Source: Elusimicrobiota bacterium
GTDB taxonomy: Bacteria > Elusimicrobiota > Elusimicrobia > FEN-1173
DNA: 64,000 bases
NCBI GenBank assembly: GCA_016706425.1
Contig: JADJJR010000001.1
Span: forward strand, 62,001-126,000
Direction of reading: 5' to 3'
A program made the translations under genes and the position numbers. The notes beneath the pieces were generated by a model. The model did not search any database. It was not told the origin of the DNA and saw only the letters and a program-made list of their open reading frames with translations. This document shows, piece after piece, positions 31,690 through 39,900 of this stretch (position 1 is the stretch's first letter; each line of letters starts with the position of its first letter).

Positions 31690-34272
31690 TTAGAAGGTGA
31701 CTTCGAAGGAGACCCGGGTGAAGTTGTCGTCGTAGGGGAACCCCTGGGGCTCCCCGGCGGGGTTGTCGTAGCGGGTGATCTTGTGGTCCGCGAACAATTT
31801 GGCGTTGTTGGCGATGTAGTATTCCAGGCGGGCCTGGAGGCTGTCGAGGGTGAAATTGTTGTTGGAGGCGGGGTGCCAGATGCGTTCCTGGCGGGGCTTC
31901 ACCCAACCCGCGACCCGCGACGACATTTGGGCGCGGACGTAGATTTCCGTGCCGATGATCTTGTCGTTTTTGTCGGTGGTGAAGATCGATCGGTCGCTCG
32001 TGAACTTGTAAATTTCGCGGCGGACGTCCTGGGTGACGGAGACGTCCATCCCCCGGTATCCGTAATACCCCACGCCCCATTTGGCTTTGTTCCGGTAATA
32101 ATCGGAGTTGGAATGGCGCTTCATCCGGTCGATTTCCCCGGACACAACCCACCCCCCGCGGCGCTGGATAACGATGACGTTGTGGCCGAACTGATCGGAA
32201 TCCGTGTCGTCGTAAAATTCGGGGGTTTGACGGTAATGGGGCTTGTAGCCGGTGCCGATGTCGCGCCAGCTGTAAGAGAGGCTCAGGCCCCGCCAGGGCC
32301 AGCCGTCGGTTTCGGCCTTGAGCCGCACCAAAGGACCGCCGGTTTTGATCACGGGGTCCAAGGGGGCGGTGAAGATGGGGTTGAAGGGATCGGTGTAGTC
32401 GGCCGTGGCGGATTGGCGGTAGTCGTTGTAGCCGTACAGGCCCTCCAGGCGCAGGCGGTGGTCCCACAGGCGGCCCGTGGCGTTCACGGTGTACACGGCG
32501 TCCTGGGCCACACGCTCCAGGCTCAGGACGCCGCTGTCCTCGGGCGGCTCCAGTTGTCCGCCGTTGACTTGGCTGGCCGCGGCGTTTTTGGCGTTGTGCT
32601 CCCAATACACCACCTGCCCCTTGAATTGCCAGTCCGGCAGGAAGTACACGACCCGTCCGCCGCCCGTGAACCCGTTGAGGGAATGCTTCAAGACAAACGC
32701 GTGGTAGTTGAACCGCTCCCAGTCTCCTTCCCCGGAGAGGCCTTTGAACCCGAAGACCGGCGCGAACACGTCCACGCCGTAATCGATGAATTGATTCCCG
32801 AGGGTCATAAGAGTGATTTGGGGATGCACGTTGGTGACGAACACCTGGTAGCTCGGCATCTCCAGGGCCGCGAAACGGTTGACGGTCGCTTCTTCGGACG
32901 TCCCGACGAAAGCCGACGCCTGGCCGAACTCCTGGGACTGGGAACCGATCTCCACCCGGGCGCTGAACTTGCCGAGCTTCCCGGTGGTGATGAGCTTCGC
33001 GTAATGGTTCACCTGGGACTTGGTCTCCGGCGAGAAGAAATACTCCGTGAACGCCAACAGGCTGAAGTCGACGTTGCCCGCCGCCAGGCCCTGGGGGCGG
33101 ACGGCGGGGGCCGCCGCCGCGACCGCGGCGCCCGCGGGCGCCGGCGCGGCCGCCGGGACGACGCCGGGGGCTTTCAACGCCGAACCGGTCACGTAAAGGA
33201 GGTCGACCCACACCCGTCCGGCCGAAGTTTTTCCGCCGGCACTCTGGCTGGAGGCGGGGCTGACGATGCCCAGCTCGAAGGATTTGACGCCCGACAGGTC
33301 GGGCGGCGTGTCCTTGGGCGGCTGACCGACGATTTTGAACTCCCGCACCGGCATGGGCACCAGGACCCAGCGCGTGCCCGAAAGGGCCTTTTTATCGACG
33401 AATTCCCAAATCTCCCCGTCCGACTCGGTGAAACGGAACCGGAAAAAGTTGTCCCCGCCGTCGCCCTTGACCCAGATTTTGATTTCGTCCAACCCCGACC
33501 AGTTGAGGGGCTGGTCCGGCTGGCGCAGGGCGCTCACCCAACTGCCCCAGGGCCGGTCGGTCACCAGGCGGTACTGCATTTCCATGGAATAGTCGCCGTC
33601 AAACAAGATCCGAGAAGACGCCAGGGTCAATTGGGAAGAATCCCCCGCGAAGGTGCGGTAGGCCTGGTCGGGGTTGGTGCGGTCGAAACCGTCCACCACC
33701 AGCTTGTTGCCCAGGGCGGCCTCGGCCCCGGCGCTCTCCGCGGCGCCTTCGAAAGCGATGTTGTCGAGGAAAACCTTTCCGTTCTGTTTGGGGGCGAAGG
33801 TGACGCTCAAATTTTCCAGGGTGGCGAGATTCACGCCGTTGAATTCGGTCAACGGGATGTACACCCGCTGCCAGCGTTTCGGCGTGTCGGTGAACTGGGC
33901 GATGGACCGGCGGCGTTCCTGCGATTTCATGTCCCGCAGACCGATCTCGAACAACTCGCCGCCTTTTTCCCCTTTCAGGTCAAAAGCCAGATACCGGTAG
34001 CCCGACACCCCGCCCCCGCGCAGGGCGACGCCCCAACCCCCGTAGCCCCCGGGTTGGATGTCGTAGCGGATGCCCAGGTGGTTGCCTTTTTTGTTGGCTT
34101 CGTCCCGGTAGGCGGGCGACACGGCGAAAACGCTGCCCCGTTCGTCTTTGAACGAAAAGGTGTCCGGGGTGGCCGCGTCGAAATCGGCGACCGTCAAAAC
34201 GGCCTCGGCGCGCGCCGCGGCCGCGACCGCGGCCAGGCCCAACGCCAGGAAGGAACGGGAGACTGTGTTCAT
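31690..34272 (-). CDS. Outer membrane beta-barrel with two N-terminal CBM11-like domains
   Basis: This 860-residue exported protein has a signal peptide (SFLALGLAAVAAAARA) and two jelly-roll domains. The first (about 22-185) has YLAFDLKGEKGGELFEIGLR, WQRVYIPLTEFNG and VFLDNIAFEG. The second (about 198-375) has LDEIKIWVKGDGGDNFFRFR and VWVDLLYVTG. An Ala/Pro linker (about 383-405) leads to a roughly 450-residue barrel with repeated amphipathic strands, ending RVSFEVTF with the terminal Phe of outer-membrane proteins. It could be a glycan-capturing porin feeding the adjacent ABC importer, a TonB-independent analogue of SusC/D. That role is inferred from architecture and position. ATG 34272 overlaps the preceding stop (ATGA). 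Confidence 0.8.
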   Translation of the reverse strand: MNTVSRSFLALGLAAVAAAARAEAVLTVADFDAATPDTFSFKDERGSVFAVSPAYRDEANKKGNHLGIRYDIQPGGYGGWGVALRGGGVSGYRYLAFDLKGEKGGELFEIGLRDMKSQERRRSIAQFTDTPKRWQRVYIPLTEFNGVNLATLENLSVTFAPKQNGKVFLDNIAFEGAAESAGAEAALGNKLVVDGFDRTNPDQAYRTFAGDSSQLTLASSRILFDGDYSMEMQYRLVTDRPWGSWVSALRQPDQPLNWSGLDEIKIWVKGDGGDNFFRFRFTESDGEIWEFVDKKALSGTRWVLVPMPVREFKIVGQPPKDTPPDLSGVKSFELGIVSPASSQSAGGKTSAGRVWVDLLYVTGSALKAPGVVPAAAPAPAGAAVAAAAPAVRPQGLAAGNVDFSLLAFTEYFFSPETKSQVNHYAKLITTGKLGKFSARVEIGSQSQEFGQASAFVGTSEEATVNRFAALEMPSYQVFVTNVHPQITLMTLGNQFIDYGVDVFAPVFGFKGLSGEGDWERFNYHAFVLKHSLNGFTGGGRVVYFLPDWQFKGQVVYWEHNAKNAAASQVNGGQLEPPEDSGVLSLERVAQDAVYTVNATGRLWDHRLRLEGLYGYNDYRQSATADYTDPFNPIFTAPLDPVIKTGGPLVRLKAETDGWPWRGLSLSYSWRDIGTGYKPHYRQTPEFYDDTDSDQFGHNVIVIQRRGGWVVSGEIDRMKRHSNSDYYRNKAKWGVGYYGYRGMDVSVTQDVRREIYKFTSDRSIFTTDKNDKIIGTEIYVRAQMSSRVAGWVKPRQERIWHPASNNNFTLDSLQARLEYYIANNAKLFADHKITRYDNPAGEPQGFPYDDNFTRVSFEVTF

Positions 34273-35522
34273 CGCAACACCAACTTTCCAACGCGGTGAC
34301 GGCGCGTGCCCGTGGTGCCGAAGCTCCAATTCAATTTGCATTCAGGGGTCACGTCCTTGGCGTCCGCGTCATGGAACGCCAACGTGAAACCCAAATCCCG
34401 GTTGACGCCCCCGGCCATTTTCAAAAACGACCAGGCCAGGGCGATTTCCACGGCGCGGCGGTCCTTGGACCAGACCACGCGGGTCTCGTCGTTTTTCGGG
34501 GCGCGCCGCTGGAACCACGCCCAGCGGCCCGGGTTGCCCGCGGCGGACGTCGGGGCGAAACCCAGTTGATAAACGGCCGGGTCCCCCCACGTGAATTCCG
34601 TTCCCCCGGGAACCAGGAACACCTCCAGGCAATCGCCCTTCCAGAGGGCGTCGCCCTCCTCGTTGTTCACGATTTCGTTGTCGGTCAATTGAACGGCCAA
34701 ATACAGGTTGTCCGCGTCCCAGGCCAGGGCGAAGCGGGCGGCGGCGTCTTTCTTGCCGCTCCGGGCGCCCAACTCCACGCGGGTCGCGTCGGCGATGTCG
34801 TGCCAGGCCTTTTTCGGCCAGTCGCGCAGGTCGCCGTCCACCGTCAAAGGGCGGTCCGGTTCGGCGATCGTCATTTCTTCGGCCGGCAAGGACAGGTTTT
34901 GCTCTTCGCTTTCGGCGAAGTAAATGTCGTCCAAATGGATCGCCCCGTCCTTACGGTTGGCTTCGGAGGCGAAGACGATCACGAACTCCTTGATGTTGGT
35001 CCAGTCCCGGATGCCCCGGAACTCGCGCAGGGGGATGGCGAAGCGGCGCCAACGGTCCGTCAGGCCTTCGACCACATAGCCGGCCGCGGTCTGGCCGTCC
35101 TTGATTTCCACTTTAAAGGAGCGGGGGTAGCCGCGTTCGGCGTCGCCCTTGGCCCAGAAGATCAGGTGGGAATGCCGTTCGAGGTTTTGCGGCGGGAAAA
35201 TTGAATAGTAGCCGTTGAAGGCGGGGTTGGATACCGTCACGGGAAAGGCCACGGAATAATTCGTCGGCCGTTGGGTGTTCTCGCGCTGGCTGCGGATGTC
35301 GTACTCCAGCCGCAGCGATTGGCCGGCCAGGCCGAAGAACACCGCCGGGTCGTTTTCGGCGCGGCAATAAATGCTTTTGTCTTCGGGGTCGAACCAGGCG
35401 CCCGTGGCGCCGCCCAGGGCGTTCTCTTTTTTGCCGTCGTTGAACTGGTCGATGACCACCGGGGCCGCGAAAGCCACCCCGTAGCCGACAACCAACGCCA
35501 ACATCAGTCCCCAGCGCTTCAT
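34269..35522 (-). CDS. Secreted CBM11-like plus CBM9-like carbohydrate-binding protein
   Basis: This 417-residue exported protein has a signal peptide (LMLALVVGYGVAFA). A jelly-roll domain (about 22-205) carries LRLEYDIRSQRENTQRP, LIFWAKGDAERGYPRSFKVE and WRRFAIPLREFRG. A CBM9-like DOMON domain (about 225-417) carries LTVDGDLRDWPKKAWHDIAD, FALAWDADNLYLAVQLTDNE and DALWKGDCLEVFLVPGG. CBM9 modules bind reducing ends of glucans and other sugars. ATG at 35522 overlaps the PorV-like stop (ATGA), and it is the third gene of the second FlgD-CTD/PorV/CBM cassette. Confidence 0.82.
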   Translation of the reverse strand: MKRWGLMLALVVGYGVAFAAPVVIDQFNDGKKENALGGATGAWFDPEDKSIYCRAENDPAVFFGLAGQSLRLEYDIRSQRENTQRPTNYSVAFPVTVSNPAFNGYYSIFPPQNLERHSHLIFWAKGDAERGYPRSFKVEIKDGQTAAGYVVEGLTDRWRRFAIPLREFRGIRDWTNIKEFVIVFASEANRKDGAIHLDDIYFAESEEQNLSLPAEEMTIAEPDRPLTVDGDLRDWPKKAWHDIADATRVELGARSGKKDAAARFALAWDADNLYLAVQLTDNEIVNNEEGDALWKGDCLEVFLVPGGTEFTWGDPAVYQLGFAPTSAAGNPGRWAWFQRRAPKNDETRVVWSKDRRAVEIALAWSFLKMAGGVNRDLGFTLAFHDADAKDVTPECKLNWSFGTTGTRRHRVGKLVLR

Positions 35523-36391
35523 GGGCCGAACCTCACGGTGATCGAAAAGGTTTGGGCGTCGCCCAGGCTGTCTTGGGTGTCCCAGGCGTAGTCGAAATCG
35601 ATTTTCTTGAAACGCAGGCCGCCACCGAGGGCCGCGCCCCATTCGCCCTGACCCCGGGTCCGGTGCAGGCCGGCGCGGACGGACACCGTGTCCCGCCAGA
35701 GGCGCTGGGCGACGCCGAACCTCCAGGCCGCGCCCTCGCCGTAGCGTTTGTCGTATTGGGCCGCCAAATCCGCGCCGCGGGCCAACCGCAGGGCCCCCCC
35801 CGCCCGCACGGTGTAGGGAAGGCGGTCGCGGGCGCCGGTTTCCCAATCGATGCGCGGCCGGTTCAAATCCTGCCAAGCCGCGGCCAAGCGCACACGGCCG
35901 TCCCAGGGGCGGAACAGGACGCCCAGATCAAACCCCAACCCGGTGCCGGTGTTGTCGTCCGACGTCGCGTTATAATACCGCAGGCCCGTCCCCACCGAAA
36001 GGGATTGGCAGCAGATCTTGCGGCCGTAAGCCACGAGGTAAGTGCTTTCGGCGTAGTTCACGAAATCGGCTTCGCCCGTCGTGTCCAGGTGGAGCAGATG
36101 GGCGCTGATGACCCCCTTGCCGACCCGGGGGTGGGTGTAGCCGGCCGTCGCGTAGCGCAACAGGCCCAAACCGTAGAGGTCTTCCAGGGACGCCGTGAAT
36201 TGGGAATCTTCCACCTGGGCCAGGCCCGCCGGGTTCCAGTAGGCGGCGGTGCCGTCTTCGGCGAGGGCCACGTAGGCCCCGCCCAGTCCCTTCGCCGCGG
36301 CGCCGTAACCCAGCGGGTCAAAAGCGGCCCGGGCCGTCAAAACCACCCCCTGCAGCGCCAACACCACCGCGATTTTTCTTCGAATGTTCAT
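35519..36391 (-). CDS. PorV/PorQ-like outer membrane beta-barrel (second copy)
   Basis: This 290-residue outer-membrane protein has a signal peptide (AVVLALQGVVLTARA) and the family entry motif AKGLGGAYVALAEDGTAAYW followed by NPAGLA. About fourteen predicted strands follow, including RFKKIDFDYAWDTQDSLGDA and a terminal TFSITVRFGP. It is paralogous to the gene at 22297-23223 and likewise sits directly behind a FlgD-CTD secreted protein, with an ATGA overlap. A role as a shuttle or outer-membrane partner for that cargo is inferred. Confidence 0.82.
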   Translation of the reverse strand: MNIRRKIAVVLALQGVVLTARAAFDPLGYGAAAKGLGGAYVALAEDGTAAYWNPAGLAQVEDSQFTASLEDLYGLGLLRYATAGYTHPRVGKGVISAHLLHLDTTGEADFVNYAESTYLVAYGRKICCQSLSVGTGLRYYNATSDDNTGTGLGFDLGVLFRPWDGRVRLAAAWQDLNRPRIDWETGARDRLPYTVRAGGALRLARGADLAAQYDKRYGEGAAWRFGVAQRLWRDTVSVRAGLHRTRGQGEWGAALGGGLRFKKIDFDYAWDTQDSLGDAQTFSITVRFGP

Positions 36392-37809
36392 CGCACCACC
36401 CCGACCACGTGACGGAAGGTCTCTTTGCCGCTCGCGCCCTCCGCCTCCAGCGTGAAGAAGTACATGCCGTTTTGCGCGGTGCGCCCGTCATCGCCCAAAC
36501 CGTCCCAAATCAGCGACTGGCCGCCGACGGCGGCCGTCCCCACCTCGATGGTCCGCACGGGCGCGCCGTGGAGGCCGAACACGCGGAACACCACCCGGGC
36601 GGCTTCCCCGAGGGTGTAGTTCACGAAGAAATCGTCCTTGCGGCCGTCGCCGTTGGGCGAAAACGGGTTGATGGGGGTCGCCACGGCCGTCAGGACCGTT
36701 CCCAGGTTCGTCTTGTCGATGGGCGTGGACGCCCGGGTTTCCAGGGAGTCGATCAAAAACGTCCCGCTGGAAGACTCTCCCCGGGCCAGAACGAACTCGA
36801 TCGCCTTGATCCGTTTGAGGTTCAAAAGCGCGTCGGCCCCCAGCCCGTTGAACTCGAAACTCGTGGGCGGCAGGGACAGGGTCCGCCATCGACCCGCCGT
36901 GTCGGTGAAATCGCTCAAACGACGGATGTAGTAGGTGTTGTCGATGTCGACAAGCTTGATCTCGAGGTTGGCGTTGGCGCCCGCGCCCTGGCAGAGGAAA
37001 TGCAGCCGGGGCTCGGCCAATAAGTTCGCGTTGAGGGCGCGGACGAGGAAACTGAAGTTGTTGGCGGGGGACAGGGTGTAATCCAGGCGGCCCACGCGGT
37101 TGCCGGCGGGGGCGCCGGGCACCGTGTTGTCCGTCTCGACGGAAAACGGAAACGGAGTGCCGGGGTCCTGGGACCCCGCGATAAAGTACACGTCCGCCGT
37201 GTCGTAAGAGAAATTGTCCAGTACTTGCACCGTGGTGCCGCCGCTGACGAATTCCACGTTGTCCAGGTGAAGGGCGCCGGTGCCGTTGGCGCCCCCGCCC
37301 CGGGCCACCACAAAAATGATCTGGGAGATTTCCCGCCAGTTGAAAGAGCCGTTGCCGTTGTTTTGCACGCCGGAAAAGTTCGCCTGGAAAAGGGTGGCCG
37401 TGTGCCAGGCGCCGTCCACCGTGGGGGCGAACACCGCCTGACGGCGATCGCTGAGGCCGTCGTTGGCGTCGTCGCCGTCCACCAGCAACACCTCGATGTT
37501 TTGGGCGGGACCGGTCATGCGGTACTGAAAGCGCAGCGCCGTGGCCCCCAACGCCGTGAAATCGTAGCCCTGGACGCTGAGTCCGACGCCGGCGTAATCG
37601 CCCGCCGTCAGATCGAACGCCAATTTCATCGCGTTGCCCGAGGCGCCGGCGACGTTCGTCACCGTGACGGTGGCGCCCGTGGCGGCGAAGGTGGTGACCA
37701 GAGGGGCGTTGTCGAAATTGTGCAGAGTGGTGGCGGCGGCGAAGCCCGCCAGGAAGGTCAGGCCCGCGCCCAGAAGAAACGGTTTTCGGCGAAACGTCGT
37801 TGTTCGCAT
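36388..37809 (-). CDS. Secreted double CBM11-like protein with FlgD-like C-terminal domain
   Basis: This 473-residue exported protein has a signal peptide (FLLGAGLTFLAGFAAA). Two jelly-roll domains follow: one (about 28-190) with LRFQYRMTGPAQNIEVLLVD and LHLDNVEFVS, the other (about 195-360) with LHFLCQGAGANANLEIKLVD, WRTLSLPPTSFEF and FLIDSLE. A FlgD-Ig-like tail (about 380-473) carries INPFSPNGDGRKDDFFVNYT, VVFRVFGLHGAPVRTIEV and LIWDGLGDDGRTAQNGMYFF. ATG at 37809 has AAAGGA about 7 nt upstream. It leads a six-gene run (FlgD-CTD protein, PorV-like, CBM9, barrel, SBP-permease, permease) joined by 1-4-nt junctions. Confidence 0.82.
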   Translation of the reverse strand: MRTTTFRRKPFLLGAGLTFLAGFAAATTLHNFDNAPLVTTFAATGATVTVTNVAGASGNAMKLAFDLTAGDYAGVGLSVQGYDFTALGATALRFQYRMTGPAQNIEVLLVDGDDANDGLSDRRQAVFAPTVDGAWHTATLFQANFSGVQNNGNGSFNWREISQIIFVVARGGGANGTGALHLDNVEFVSGGTTVQVLDNFSYDTADVYFIAGSQDPGTPFPFSVETDNTVPGAPAGNRVGRLDYTLSPANNFSFLVRALNANLLAEPRLHFLCQGAGANANLEIKLVDIDNTYYIRRLSDFTDTAGRWRTLSLPPTSFEFNGLGADALLNLKRIKAIEFVLARGESSSGTFLIDSLETRASTPIDKTNLGTVLTAVATPINPFSPNGDGRKDDFFVNYTLGEAARVVFRVFGLHGAPVRTIEVGTAAVGGQSLIWDGLGDDGRTAQNGMYFFTLEAEGASGKETFRHVVGVVR

Positions 37810-37861
37810 TCGTGTTCCTTTCGTTTTCCCTAAGTCCGACAGGTGTCGACGCCCGCGCGGG

Positions 37862-39124
37862 CTAATTCGGCAACGGCCGGTGCCACTCGTCCACGCGGGA
37901 GATCAAGCGCGCGGCCTCGCGGGCCCATTCGGTGCGGGAGACAAGGTCCCGCAGGGTGTCCTTGGCGAGGGCGTGGTAAAGAAGATTTTGGTCCAGGGAA
38001 AGAGCGCGGCGATTCAACACCTGCCCCGTGCGGGGATCCACGGCGTCCGGAAAGGGCGCGGGCCCCGCGGGGGACGCCAAGGATTGTACCAATTTATAGA
38101 AATTTTGCGAGGCCCCGGGTGCGTCGACGGTGGTGAGCAGCGCCGCGGCGTAGGGCGTGGCCACCTCCGGGTTGTGCAAACCATACTCCTTGTATTGGTC
38201 CTCGGGGCTGTAACAGGGGGCCCAGCCGAAAATTTTGTAGCCCCGCTCGGCGGCGATGCGCTGGGACGCCGCGACGTAGTTGGCGTGGCTGCGGCCCAGG
38301 GTGCGGGCCGCCAATCGGGATTCGTCGAAATAGGCGTTCGCGGCCAATTCCACAAAGGCGCTCATGGCCCACCCTTCGGCGACCGGCAGGCCCGCGGCCC
38401 GGGTGTAGCTGTAAGTCATTTCGCGCCACACCGTCTCCGGCACCTTGCCGATGGCCGTCAAAAAGACGATCAGGAGTCGGGCCTCGCTGTTCTTGTTGTC
38501 GTAATTGAAGGGCCACTCTTCCAAGACCACATCGTCTTCGGAGGAAAGCGTCATTCCGTGGCGGAACCGGGTGTTCCCGTCGCGCACGAAGACCGTGTAA
38601 TCGGCGGTGCGCACCATGTCGCCCAGGCGGCGCGACAGGAGGGGGTCGGTTTTCCTGTAATAGGACTCCGCGACGCTCAAGGCGAAGTGCAACCAGGCCG
38701 AATCGATGGAGGAGACCCGCATGCGGCCGTTTTCGGTGTCCGCGAAGGCCCCGTCGGTCGACAATTTGATGTATTCGGGAAAAAGCCCCTTGTGGGTCCG
38801 CAGTTTGCCCAGGCCGGCCGCCACCCGGCGGACGTGCTCCCGGGCGTGGAAGGGGTCCTCCTGGCCGCGCTCGACGGCGGCCAGGGTTGAAAGCAGGTCC
38901 AGACCGATGTTGGTGGGTTTGGTGTAGGTGCGACCGCCGGGCCCCGTGTTGTCCACGGCGAAACCGTGGGAGGCGTCGGGGCTGCGCAGGGTTTTGAGGG
39001 CGGCGTAAACGGACGGCCCCGCGGCGTCGGTGACCCGGCCCGAGAGATTCTCCGTCGATACGACGAAGATCGCGCCCACGATGAAGACGCTCATCCATTT
39101 GAGGAACTGCCAATTCAGGTTCAT
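37862..39124 (-). CDS. Membrane-anchored glycoamylase-like (alpha/alpha)6 protein
   Basis: This 420-residue protein has an N-terminal anchor helix (WMSVFIVGAIFVVSTENLSG) and an (alpha/alpha)6-barrel-type domain related to the glycoamylase-like family (PF10091; endo-beta-1,2-glucanases and the corresponding domain of cyclic-glucan synthases). Shared marks are KPTNIGLDLLSTLAAVERG, SSIDSAWLHFALSVA, the charged EEWPFNYDNKNSEARL, and the late GYKIFGWAPCYSPEDQYKEY with ATPYAAALL. The same positions occur in the paralogue at 39900-41300. ATG at 39124 overlaps the LacI-like stop (ATGA). Hydrolysis or transglycosylation of a glucan is inferred; substrate unknown. Confidence 0.65.
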   Translation of the reverse strand: MNLNWQFLKWMSVFIVGAIFVVSTENLSGRVTDAAGPSVYAALKTLRSPDASHGFAVDNTGPGGRTYTKPTNIGLDLLSTLAAVERGQEDPFHAREHVRRVAAGLGKLRTHKGLFPEYIKLSTDGAFADTENGRMRVSSIDSAWLHFALSVAESYYRKTDPLLSRRLGDMVRTADYTVFVRDGNTRFRHGMTLSSEDDVVLEEWPFNYDNKNSEARLLIVFLTAIGKVPETVWREMTYSYTRAAGLPVAEGWAMSAFVELAANAYFDESRLAARTLGRSHANYVAASQRIAAERGYKIFGWAPCYSPEDQYKEYGLHNPEVATPYAAALLTTVDAPGASQNFYKLVQSLASPAGPAPFPDAVDPRTGQVLNRRALSLDQNLLYHALAKDTLRDLVSRTEWAREAARLISRVDEWHRPLPN

Positions 39125-39900
39125 GCCGTCCCGTCCTTTGCCGGTCGAAAATCCGTCGAAGAGCGCTCCACCCGCTCGGTCGCGAGCAAAACCCGATCCG
39201 GCACGGCGCCGCGGCCGCCGCGCCGCCATCCAAGAACCCATTCCCCGGCGCGGCGAGCCAGGGCCCGCACGGGCAGGCGCACCGTGGTGAGCCCCGCGGC
39301 CGCCGCTTCCGGAATGTCATCGAACCCCGCGACGGCCACCGGCCAACCCCGGGCCCGGGACACGTCCAAAACCCCCAGGGCCATGTGGTCGTTGGCCGCG
39401 AACACCGCCGTGGGCCGTTGGGCATCCGCGCCCCAGGCCTCCATGGCCGCCCTTCCGCTGGCCCGGTCGAAGCGCCCTTCCCACACCCGGCCGTCGTTCC
39501 CGGCCCCGCGCCGCGCCAGCTCTTCCCAATATCCTTTTTCCCGGTCGCGGGCGTTGGGCATTTCCCGCTTGCCGGACACGAAACCGATGCGCCGGTGCCC
39601 GCGGGACCACAGAAAATGAGTCATGTCGGCCGCGGCGGCGGCGTTGTTCACGTCCAGGGACGGCCACCCCGTCAGCGCGCCGCTGACGACCACCACCGGC
39701 GCGTCCGGCGCAATCCCGAGCGGGCGTTCGGACGGGGCGAGCAACACCCACGCGTCCACGGGTTCCGACGGATTCACCCGGATCGCCCAGCCCGGCAACG
39801 CGTCCCCCAAGCCGGCCAAGGACTCGGCGAAATAGGGCGCCGTCAAGTCCGGGTCCGGGTGTGTCCCCAACCCCAACGCCCCCGGCCCGCGGGCGGCCAT
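39121..39900 (-). CDS. LacI/GalR-type sugar-binding domain lacking the DNA-binding head
   Basis: The 259 residues correspond to the C-terminal effector domain of a LacI-family repressor: VVVSGALTGWPSLDVNNAAA, THFLWSRGHRRIGFVSGK, PTAVFAANDHMALGVLDV, VAVAGFDDIPEAAAAGLTTV and the closing LLATERVERSST. The protein begins at GALGLGTHPDPDLTAPYF, just where the family's linker ends. The usual 55-60-residue helix-turn-helix and hinge are missing, and there is no signal peptide. ATG 39900 shares its A with the upstream stop (TGATG), so the short form is clearly what is translated. It may act as a cytosolic sugar sensor, a dominant-negative partner or a decayed regulator. Confidence 0.82.
   Translation of the reverse strand: MAARGPGALGLGTHPDPDLTAPYFAESLAGLGDALPGWAIRVNPSEPVDAWVLLAPSERPLGIAPDAPVVVVSGALTGWPSLDVNNAAAAADMTHFLWSRGHRRIGFVSGKREMPNARDREKGYWEELARRGAGNDGRVWEGRFDRASGRAAMEAWGADAQRPTAVFAANDHMALGVLDVSRARGWPVAVAGFDDIPEAAAAGLTTVRLPVRALARRAGEWVLGWRRGGRGAVPDRVLLATERVERSSTDFRPAKDGTA

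Noticed and set aside
37810..37861. Separate promoter for the FlgD-CTD/PorV/ABC operon
   Set aside because: No -10 or -35 pair is visible in the 52-nt gap. Read-through from the glycoamylase-like genes is as likely.
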